Assembly: GCA_027046525.1 (NCBI GenBank)
Contig: JALTYD010000044.1
Coordinates: 10,174 to 21,906 of the forward strand
Length of the DNA: 11,733 bases
Direction of reading: 5' to 3'
DNA from: Pyrodictiaceae archaeon
GTDB lineage: Archaea > Thermoproteota > Thermoprotei_A > Sulfolobales > Pyrodictiaceae
The position numbers and the translations under genes are program-made. The notes under the pieces were generated by a model. That model did not search any database. It was not told the origin of the DNA and saw only the letters and a list, made by a program, of their open reading frames with translations. Below, piece by piece: positions 6,229 through 11,733 of the stretch; position 1 is the stretch's first letter; each line of letters starts with the position of its first letter.

Positions 6229-7065
6229 TTAATCAGTATTTTCTGGTTCAGGAGACTCTAGTATTTTTTGTAGCTCAGAGAGTATCATCCTTGCTGTTAC
6301 TGTAGATGGTAGTGCTACATCTTCTCGCCTATAGATTGTTGGTCCTTTGATCATCATTCCAGTACCTGTTTTTATCTCGATTTCGTACATTCTACTGCTA
6401 TGATTTGTTTGTCTCATCTTCTCTACTAAGACGTATCTCTTTAATTCACCTCTTACGATAATTTTTCTAAATCTTATTATTCCATCTGCTACGTGTTCTA
6501 TCCCGAAGCCGAATCCTAGGCTAGTTGTGACAGCATACTGACTTGTTAGTAGTGCTGTGAAATCCCATCTGTAGAGGACTTTCTTTATATAGTAGCTGTA
6601 TTTTCGCGCCATTGCTGGTTTATCTAGCCAAAAAGCACTCATAGAGTCTATTACTAGTCTTGCTCTCCCGAATCCGAGGTGTCTCTTAGCTTCTATGATT
6701 TTATTTACCATTGTTTCTACATCTAGTATGTCTAGACTCCATGGATCGTCTCTACGACCCATTAATGCATCTATAATTATTAGCTGGTTTCTATTGATAG
6801 CATCTTCAAAGTCTATTCCTAGTTGATAGGCTTGTTTTATTATACTTTCGCGTGATTCTTCTGTTGTTACATATATGTTTTTGTCTCTCTGTTTTATCCC
6901 CTCGCCTATGAAGTGTATACAGAAGATTGTTTTTCCTGTACCTGGTTCTCCAACTACTGCTACAAAGAACCCCCTAGGGATTCCACCGCCTATTAGCTCA
7001 TCAAATCCTCTCACTCCTGTTGATAGTCTCTCTGTCGTATGTTGATTGTGTGTTGTTCTGGACAA
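6229..7065 (-). CDS. Single-domain KaiC-like RecA-superfamily ATPase
   Basis: A 278-aa ATPase of the KaiC/RadA-like group. The domain begins at RLSTGVRGFDELIGGGIPRG (13-32), followed by Walker A GEPGTGKT (39-46), the catalytic glutamate pair E69-E70 in VTTEES, Walker B RLVIDS (136-141, D140) and LLTSQ (172-176). It is one KaiC domain, not the double domain of the cyanobacterial clock protein. Archaeal relatives are often signalling or regulatory ATPases of unknown target; it lacks any sign of being the archaellum protein ArlH, as no archaellum genes are nearby. The start is TTG at 7063-7065; there is no other start before the upstream stop, and only a weak GGAG precedes it. It sits 38 bases after a PTPS-fold gene and 30 bases before an unknown gene in its own frame, which suggests a three-gene operon. 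Confidence 0.88.
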   Translation of the reverse strand: MSRTTHNQHTTERLSTGVRGFDELIGGGIPRGFFVAVVGEPGTGKTIFCIHFIGEGIKQRDKNIYVTTEESRESIIKQAYQLGIDFEDAINRNQLIIIDALMGRRDDPWSLDILDVETMVNKIIEAKRHLGFGRARLVIDSMSAFWLDKPAMARKYSYYIKKVLYRWDFTALLTSQYAVTTSLGFGFGIEHVADGIIRFRKIIVRGELKRYVLVEKMRQTNHSSRMYEIEIKTGTGMMIKGPTIYRREDVALPSTVTARMILSELQKILESPEPENTD

Positions 7066-7103
7066 GTTTCTTACTCCATAAACTACTCTATCTATGTTTA
7101 ATG

Positions 7104-7496
7104 TTATCTATTCTCTCTTTTCTTAAGTTCTACGTAGTATGAGCAATCGCCTATAGGTGTACATACTTCGGCTCTCGTTAAGGCTACTCTACTATTATGT
7201 TTCGCAAGTCTTTCTAGCATACAGTCATAGACGTATTTAGAGAGTAGCTCGGAGGAGGCATTATCTGTTCTTAGTACTTTGTTTAGGTAGTTGTAGTTTA
7301 TGTCCGAAAGACAGTCATGGAGCATTTGTTTTAGAATCTTCTGGTCTATAACGAGATTTGCATCATCTAGTTTCTCTGTTTCGCAACATATTTTTATAAT
7401 GTAGTCGTGTCCGTGGATATTAGATGACGAGTCTTTTAGAGAGCTTATCCGGAGTGCAACAGATACCCATGTAGAGACACATGTTCCATAGACCAC
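7104..7496 (-). CDS. PTPS/QueD-fold protein lacking most catalytic residues
   Basis: A 130-aa protein that aligns by eye with 6-pyruvoyltetrahydropterin synthase/6-carboxytetrahydropterin synthase (T-fold). IHGHDYIIKI (27-36) matches the HGH zinc ligands, LVIDQKILKQML matches the VMDFxxLK strand-helix, and AEVCTPIGDCSYYVEL matches the C-terminal ET-containing strand (E110). However, the first zinc His (FxAAHRL) is L15 in VSVALRI, the nucleophilic Cys before HGH is absent (SLKDSSSN), and the catalytic Asp-His of DHxYLN is N-Y in NYNYLN (67-72). An ordinary queuosine/archaeosine or pterin role is therefore doubtful; a binding or structural role is likelier. The start is GTG at 7494-7496, just two codons after an upstream stop, probably with little or no leader. 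It is divergent from dut and heads the operon with the KaiC ATPase. Confidence 0.65.
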   Translation of the reverse strand: MVYGTCVSTWVSVALRISSLKDSSSNIHGHDYIIKICCETEKLDDANLVIDQKILKQMLHDCLSDINYNYLNKVLRTDNASSELLSKYVYDCMLERLAKHNSRVALTRAEVCTPIGDCSYYVELKKRENR

Positions 7497-7557
7497 TCTT
7501 TAGCCCCTATTCTTCAAAAGTAGAGACAAATCTAAATCAAATAGCTGGTGGTAGTAG

Positions 7558-8034
7558 TTGGCACTGCCTGGAGAACTAGCTGTATTAGCTATGATGGAGA
7601 AATACGATGTCGAGCAAATACAACCTGCTGGTGTAGATCTCCGTGTTGAGAGTATTGAGCTGTTTATAGAGAAGGGTATTCTGGGTGTTAGAGATAGATA
7701 TGTACCGAGAACTGTACCTATTAGTGGAGATAAATGGTTTTTACAACCTGGTTTCTACAAGATTGTGTTTAAAGATCCTGTCTATATTCCTGAAACAACT
7801 GTAGGTTTGTGTTTTCCTAGAAGTAGTCTGCTTAGGATGGGAGCTATGGTGCAGTGCGCTGTCTGGGATCCAGGATACAGAGGGAAAGGCGAGGCTCTAT
7901 TAGTTGTTGGAAATCCTAGAGGTATTTTACTAGAGAGGGGTGCGAGGATCGCTCAGCTTGTATTAATAAGAGTAGGCTATGGTTATAGTGAGAGGTACAA
8001 GGGAGTATATCAGGGTGAGAGATTAGCAGAGTAA
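7558..8034 (+). CDS. dut: dUTPase, archaeal type of the dCTP deaminase/dUTPase family
   Basis: A 158-aa trimeric-fold enzyme expected to hydrolyse dUTP to dUMP and diphosphate, which keeps uracil out of DNA and feeds ThyX. Visible motifs are QPAGVDLRV (22-30), PRSSLLRMGA (87-96), AVWDPGYRG (101-109) followed by GEALLVVGNP (111-120), and GARIAQLVLI (128-137). The ending YKGVYQGERL is typical of archaeal members. By recall, the AVWDPGYRG and LLVV spacing matches archaeal dUTPases better than dCTP deaminase (which has a LEFYN stretch after DPG), but a deaminase or bifunctional activity cannot be excluded by eye. The start is TTG at 7558-7560, supported by GGTG at 7547-7550 with a 7-base spacing. 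It is divergent from the PTPS-like gene with a 61-base shared upstream region. Confidence 0.85.
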   Translation: MALPGELAVLAMMEKYDVEQIQPAGVDLRVESIELFIEKGILGVRDRYVPRTVPISGDKWFLQPGFYKIVFKDPVYIPETTVGLCFPRSSLLRMGAMVQCAVWDPGYRGKGEALLVVGNPRGILLERGARIAQLVLIRVGYGYSERYKGVYQGERLAE

Positions 8035-8043
8035 ATTCATTGG

Positions 8044-8051
8044 GATAAAAG
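8044..8051 (+). promoter_or_regulatory. TATA-like box of the gene at 8079
   Basis: GATAAAAG lies 10 bases after the dut stop and is centred about 31 bases before the GTG at 8079. Transcription would start near 8074, so the mRNA would have almost no leader, consistent with the lack of a GGTG site. Confidence 0.45.
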
Positions 8052-8078
8052 TTAAGATAGAGGCTAAGAGTTTATGGC

Positions 8079-8624
8079 GTGGGGGTAGGAAGGTTGGTTT
8101 CGCTCAGTGGTGTAAGTACAGCTCTGCTAGAAGTTGCTAAAAAAGTGAGGAGTGGTATAAAACCAGCAGATTCAATAGTTCTTAATAGAGCTAATACAAT
8201 ACTAGCATCTATTTCTGAGTCTATAGAATCTATAGCATCATCTCTGAGGAAAATGGATTGTATGCTTACACGCTCTAGCAGGAAGAGTGGAGTTGTAGAG
8301 AACGTATGTGGTGGGTGGAGGATATATGAAGTTAACAGCAAGATAGTTATCGCTAGAACTGATCCTGGTACTGTTATCTCATGGGATAATTCTGTATTTA
8401 CATTCCATGAGAAAGATACTAGGCTTGAAGTTAAAGGTGGTATTGCAAGGCTCTGCAGGGGTAGTTATTGTAAAGAAGTTGATGTATTTGCTAGAGAAAA
8501 ATGGGTAGATGATATTCCACAAATTTTCTACTTGCTTAGAAGAATACAAAGCTATTCTTCGAAAATCCTACAGTCGACATTAGAGTGTGCAAGGAGAGAA
8601 GTACCAGAATGTGTAAGAGCATAA
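8079..8624 (+). CDS. Unknown protein, 181 aa, coupled to a nucleotidyltransferase gene
   Basis: I do not recognise this family. Residues about 13-60 look helical and coiled-coil-like (ALLEVAKKVRSG, then ILASISESIESIASSL), residues 78-137 look like a β-rich core (WRIYEVNSKIVIART, TVISWDNSVFTFHEK), and 145-175 again look helical. It has six cysteines (61, 77, 126, 131, 170, 178), quite many for a cytosolic protein; internal disulfides or metal binding are possible. No signal peptide or membrane segment. GTG at 8079 is the first start after an in-frame stop at 8058-8060, and a TATA-like box fits leaderless initiation. Its 3' end overlaps the next gene by 16 bases, so the two are probably co-translated and may act together. 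Confidence 0.7.
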   Translation: MGVGRLVSLSGVSTALLEVAKKVRSGIKPADSIVLNRANTILASISESIESIASSLRKMDCMLTRSSRKSGVVENVCGGWRIYEVNSKIVIARTDPGTVISWDNSVFTFHEKDTRLEVKGGIARLCRGSYCKEVDVFAREKWVDDIPQIFYLLRRIQSYSSKILQSTLECARREVPECVRA

Positions 8625-9502
8625 AATGTCTATATGGCGATGCTATAGAAGGATGGATTGCTAGAACAGCTACGGGTACTATTGGTTTTATAAAAGGCTG
8701 TTTTCAGCCAGATAATAACATGTACTATTTCTCTCCACGTATAGTACATATAGATGATATCAAGAGAGATCAAGCAGTCTTCTATCGGAGAGATACTTGT
8801 CTAGGCGGCAAGAAAGTCTACATGTTAGATGCTAGGAGAGCAGAGCTCTACTCACCTATAGAGTTGAAGAAGAAGTTGAAGAGTTGCAGGAGGAAAATAT
8901 GTGTTGATGCTAGAGAGTTCATCGAGTATTTGCCAGGAGATGATAGGATAGGAGTGAGTGGTAGACTTGGCTATGATCCGGAGAATGCACATGATATAGA
9001 TATCATAGTCTATGGACAGAGAGAGGGAGAAAAGGTCTACAAAACTCTAATAGATTTGAGAGAAGATAAAGTGACAGAGCCCTTCTATGGAGTTGGACGA
9101 GGCTGGTCTAAATATGATGCTTACTTGAATAAGCTAGTCGCTGAGAGGAGAGTTATTTTTGGATTATTTAGAGGAGTAGAGTACAATGTTAGGATAGTTC
9201 CATGTGTTTGTCCACAGAAATGCATACCGAGAAGAACTATTAGTAGGATAGCTACTATAGGTGTACTAGTGGATAATAGGCTATCATTTACGACCCCCGC
9301 TTATTATATTGTTAGGCTCGACAGAGAGGTTAGAGTTGGGAGGTTTAGAATCGAGTGGATTTTCCTAGTTACGTATAGATTAAAATATTCAGACTTACCT
9401 GCAGGACTAGCAGTCGAGATAGAAGGAGATCTAGAATTGTTTGAATCTCTTGTCTCAATAGTACCTGACCATAGAGGGTACGTAAAACCCTTAACTCTCT
9501 AA
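8609..9502 (+). CDS. Predicted nucleotidyltransferase, COG2413-like
   Basis: A 297-aa protein resembling the archaeal COG2413 predicted nucleotidyltransferases (polymerase-β fold; substrate unknown). The N-terminal GWIARTATGTIGFIKGCFQP (15-34) followed by SPRIVHIDD fits the family's lead domain. The nucleotidyltransferase motif is GVSGRLGYDPEN (115-126) followed by HDIDIIVYG, with D129 and D131 as the metal-binding pair. The serine of the usual G-S is an arginine here. The C-terminal FGLFRGVEYNVRIV and VLVDNRLSFTTPAYYIV also match the family. It is cysteine-rich, including CVCPQKC at 199-205. ATG at 8609 is preferred; GTG at 8585 would add eight residues. It overlaps the upstream gene by 16 bases and is followed after 36 bases by the dehydrogenase gene. 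Confidence 0.75.
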   Translation: MCKSIKCLYGDAIEGWIARTATGTIGFIKGCFQPDNNMYYFSPRIVHIDDIKRDQAVFYRRDTCLGGKKVYMLDARRAELYSPIELKKKLKSCRRKICVDAREFIEYLPGDDRIGVSGRLGYDPENAHDIDIIVYGQREGEKVYKTLIDLREDKVTEPFYGVGRGWSKYDAYLNKLVAERRVIFGLFRGVEYNVRIVPCVCPQKCIPRRTISRIATIGVLVDNRLSFTTPAYYIVRLDREVRVGRFRIEWIFLVTYRLKYSDLPAGLAVEIEGDLELFESLVSIVPDHRGYVKPLTL

Positions 9503-9538
9503 GACTAACAATTATGAGTGGATTCATCGGTGGTCTAT

Positions 9539-10555
9539 ATGAAGCCACATATTTTTATAACTAGAAGACTCCCTGGTCCTTGTTTTAGGAAGTTTTTCTA
9601 CGAGTTTGATGTTGATTTATGGGAGGAGTGGAGACATCCGCCATACGAGGTTCTCCTGGAAAAGATAAAGGAAGTTGATGGTCTAGTCTCACTACTTACT
9701 GATAAGATTGATTGCCGACTACTCGAAGAAGGCGCTAAACATAGACTACGTATAGTATCCCAGTATGCAGTAGGTTATGACAATATTGATATTGAGTGTG
9801 CATCGAAACTAGGTATATATGTAACGAATACTCCACATGTACTTACAGAGTCTACAGCAGAGCTAACTTGGGCGTTGATTCTGGCAACAAATAGACGTAT
9901 AGTAGAAGCAGATAGATATGTGAGGAGTGGAGAATGGTATAGAAGTGGCACTGGGTGGCACCCTGAACTACTACTGGGAATGGAGCTTCACGGTAAAGTG
10001 TTAGGTATAGTAGGGTTTGGTCGTATTGGTAGAGCAGTAGCTAGAATAGGGGCTAAAGGCTTTGGTATGAAAGTACTCTACTACGATATAAGACGAGCAC
10101 CAGAAGAAGTTGAGAAGGATATTGGAGCAAAATATGTTGATCTTGATACACTACTCAGAGAAGCTGATATAGTGTCTATCCATGTACCATTAACTAAAGA
10201 GACTAGATATATGATTGGAGAAGAAGAACTAAGAAAGATGAAGCCTACTGCGATTCTAGTGAATAGTTCTCGTGGAGCAGTTATTGATACTAATAGCCTT
10301 GTAAGGGCATTGAAGGAGGGCTGGATTGCAGGTGCAGGTCTAGATGTATTTGAGAAAGAACCTCTTGAAGAAGGACACGAGCTGACAAAGCTGAGAAATG
10401 TAGTTTTAGCACCTCATATTGGGAGTGCTACTAGAGAAGCTAGAGAGAAGATGACTTGTGCAGTTCTAGAAAATCTGTTAAAATTCAAAAATGGAGAAGT
10501 TCCACCTAACTTAGTTAATAAAGATGTTGTAGGTGGTAGAAAACCAGGTTTTTGA
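9539..10555 (+). CDS. gyaR: Glyoxylate reductase / D-2-hydroxyacid dehydrogenase
   Basis: A 338-aa member of the D-isomer-specific 2-hydroxyacid dehydrogenases, which reduce glyoxylate or hydroxypyruvate with NAD(P)H. The chain opens MKPHIFITRRLPGP, typical of archaeal GyaR. The nucleotide-binding GFGRIG is at 159-164 with an acidic residue (D183, in YYDIRR) at the end of the second strand, which favours NADH although the following arginines leave NADPH possible. Catalytic residues are R245 (SSRGAVID), E274 (DVFEKEP) and H293 (APHIGSAT). The frame is open from GTG at 9518, but ATG at 9539 has a GGTG site 6 bases upstream (9529-9532) and gives the normal length. It lies 36 bases after the nucleotidyltransferase gene and may share its transcript. 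SerA-type activity is less likely as there is no ACT domain. Confidence 0.9.
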   Translation: MKPHIFITRRLPGPCFRKFFYEFDVDLWEEWRHPPYEVLLEKIKEVDGLVSLLTDKIDCRLLEEGAKHRLRIVSQYAVGYDNIDIECASKLGIYVTNTPHVLTESTAELTWALILATNRRIVEADRYVRSGEWYRSGTGWHPELLLGMELHGKVLGIVGFGRIGRAVARIGAKGFGMKVLYYDIRRAPEEVEKDIGAKYVDLDTLLREADIVSIHVPLTKETRYMIGEEELRKMKPTAILVNSSRGAVIDTNSLVRALKEGWIAGAGLDVFEKEPLEEGHELTKLRNVVLAPHIGSATREAREKMTCAVLENLLKFKNGEVPPNLVNKDVVGGRKPGF

Positions 10556-10567
10556 GCAGTCTAACTA

Positions 10568-10579
10568 TTTGTTTTTCTC
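10568..10579 (+). terminator. Possible T-tract terminator after gyaR
   Basis: TTTGTTTTTCTC starts 13 bases after the TGA stop of the dehydrogenase gene, in the 102-base gap between two convergent genes. Archaeal termination at such pyrimidine runs is well known; no hairpin is evident. Confidence 0.35.
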
Positions 10580-10639
10580 ACTTCTACGAAATACTTCTAG
10601 GTAGTCTAGCTCCTAGTTAGAGATGTAATAGAGGAGGTG

Positions 10640-10648
10640 GGAAAAATA
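10640..10648 (-). terminator. Possible T-tract terminator after glutamate dehydrogenase
   Basis: On the minus strand a run of five T followed by CCC lies about 10 bases beyond the dehydrogenase stop codon. It is in the same convergent gap as the opposing tract at 10568-10579. Confidence 0.3.
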
Positions 10649-10657
10649 TGATAGGGG

Positions 10658-11733
10658 TTATAACAACCCTCTATATTTCATAGCTTCTACTACTCTATTG
10701 ACTGCTAGTGCGTATGCAGCTGTTCTCATTGGGTATTTCTCTGGGTTGATTTCTTTGTGCCAGAAGTCCCATACTTTTATTGTATTGTTTGCCATTGTAG
10801 TTTCTAGTCTTCTTTTTGCTTCTTCTTCGGAGATGTATCCTCCTGTTCTGTTGTGCATCCATTCTATGTGACTTGCTACTACTCCTCCAGCGCTTGCTAA
10901 GATATCTGGTGCTACAATTATTCCTTTGCTGTGGAGTATTTCATCTGCTTTTGCTGTTACAGGGCCATTTGCAACTTCAATTACTAGTTTTGCTTTAACA
11001 TCGGGAGCGTTCTTCTCGGTAATAACATCCTCGATAGCTGCTGGTACTAGTATATCAACATCTAGTACTAGTATTTCTTCGTTTGTTATCTTCTTCTCAG
11101 CTTTATCATAGTATATTACAGAGCCTGTCTTACTCTTTACTTGTTTTACTTCATCAGGGTTTATACCTTTAGAGCTATAGATGCCTCCTCTACTATCTGA
11201 TACTGCTACAACAATAGCACCCATCTCGTGGAGGAATTTCGCGGCATAGTAACCAGCATTTCCATAGCCTTGTACAGCCACTGTTTTACCTTCTATCGAG
11301 CCCCAGACTTTCTTTGCTAGTTCTCTTGCTGCTACTGCTCCTCCAAATCCAGTAGCTATTATCCTAGTATCTAAGCCTCCAAGTGTTTTTGGCTTACCTG
11401 TGATTACTCCTAAGGTATTATCTCCTGTTAATATGTAGTATTCATCAGCCATCCATGCCATTATCTGGGGGTTTGTATAGACATCTGGTGCTGGTATATC
11501 AGTGTCAGGGCCTATGAACCTGTAGATACCTCGTATGAAGTTTCTAGAGAGTTGTTCTAGTTCTCTAGGCGATAGTTTATGTGGATCTACTCTTATACCT
11601 CCTTTACCACCACCATATGGTAGTCCTGCTAGAGAATTTTTCCAGGTCATCATCATACTTAGTGCTATGACTTCGTATACATCTGTTTGTGGATGATATC
11701 TTATTCCTCCCTTGTATGGGCCTAGAGCACTAT
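10658..11733 (-). CDS. gdhA: Glutamate dehydrogenase, 5' end outside the window
   Basis: This enzyme interconverts glutamate and 2-oxoglutarate plus ammonia, as a hexamer. The frame runs off the right edge, so about 60 N-terminal residues of a protein of roughly 420 aa are missing; the ATG triplets near 11650 are internal. Reading from the edge, [12 protein letters not shown] holds the substrate-binding lysine, [11 protein letters not shown] the catalytic lysine, and [10 protein letters not shown] the catalytic aspartate. The Rossmann motif is [15 protein letters not shown] followed by [10 protein letters not shown]. The later EVANGPVT and [15 protein letters not shown] segments are also typical. 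The C-terminus ([11 protein letters not shown]) is intact. Coenzyme choice (NAD or NADP) cannot be settled by eye. It is convergent with the glyoxylate reductase gene. Confidence 0.95.
   Translation of the reverse strand, partial: SALGPYKGGIRYHPQTDVYEVIALSMMMTWKNSLAGLPYGGGKGGIRVDPHKLSPRELEQLSRNFIRGIYRFIGPDTDIPAPDVYTNPQIMAWMADEYYILTGDNTLGVITGKPKTLGGLDTRIIATGFGGAVAARELAKKVWGSIEGKTVAVQGYGNAGYYAAKFLHEMGAIVVAVSDSRGGIYSSKGINPDEVKQVKSKTGSVIYYDKAEKKITNEEILVLDVDILVPAAIEDVITEKNAPDVKAKLVIEVANGPVTAKADEILHSKGIIVAPDILASAGGVVASHIEWMHNRTGGYISEEEAKRRLETTMANNTIKVWDFWHKEINPEKYPMRTAAYALAVNRVVEAMKYRGLL

Noticed and set aside
8072..8341. Minus-strand 89-codon open frame opposite the gene at 8079
   Set aside because: Shadow of the plus-strand gene, which has a promoter box and continues into an overlapping recognised gene.
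10816..11111. Two plus-strand open frames opposite glutamate dehydrogenase
   Set aside because: Leu- or Ser-rich reverse translations of a certain dehydrogenase coding region.
1..11733. tRNA genes, CRISPR arrays, insertion sequences or att sites
   Set aside because: No T-loop-like motifs, regularly spaced repeats, transposase motifs or flanking terminal repeats were seen on reading both strands; a tool-based scan was not possible.

Overview
The window looks like a piece of a hyperthermophilic crenarchaeal chromosome (Thermoproteota, most likely Desulfurococcales or a relative; inferred, not proven). The signs are archaeal TATA-like boxes, GGTG-type ribosome binding sites, strong use of AGA/AGG, ATA and CTA codons, archaeal versions of dUTPase, B12-dependent ribonucleotide reductase and glutamate dehydrogenase, a COG2413 nucleotidyltransferase, a single-domain KaiC-like ATPase and a VapBC pair. 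No rRNA, tRNA, CRISPR array or insertion sequence was seen. The tetranucleotide CTAG is unusually common.

Layout, left to right. 1-419: a truncated or interrupted FkbM-type methyltransferase (minus). 454-1174: a vapBC toxin-antitoxin pair (minus). 1328-1564: a small unknown gene (plus), divergent from vapBC. 1595-2530: thyX, flavin-dependent thymidylate synthase (minus). 2670-5558: nrdJ, class II ribonucleotide reductase (minus). 5559-5757: about 200 bases without a gene but with promoter-like boxes. 5758-7496: a likely three-gene minus-strand operon, made of a PTPS/QueD-fold protein lacking most catalytic residues, a KaiC-like ATPase and an unknown protein of about 146 aa. 7558-8034: dut (plus). 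8079-9502: an unknown protein overlapping a COG2413 nucleotidyltransferase (plus). 9539-10555: glyoxylate reductase-type D-2-hydroxyacid dehydrogenase (plus). 10658-11733: glutamate dehydrogenase (minus), cut by the window edge.

Three genes cover successive steps of dTTP supply: NrdJ reduces ribonucleotides, Dut turns dUTP into dUMP, and ThyX methylates dUMP to dTMP.

The most striking observation concerns translation starts. Five of the genes have a GGTG ribosome binding site placed exactly 7 bases before the start codon. In two of them (thyX, and the unknown gene after the KaiC ATPase) the codon at that position is ATT or ATA, and the frame holds no ATG, GTG or TTG that would give the full conserved or open coding region. 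ATG-, GTG- or TTG-only gene calling would truncate both genes. The second point of interest is the operon that joins a catalytically stripped T-fold protein with a KaiC ATPase and an unknown partner.
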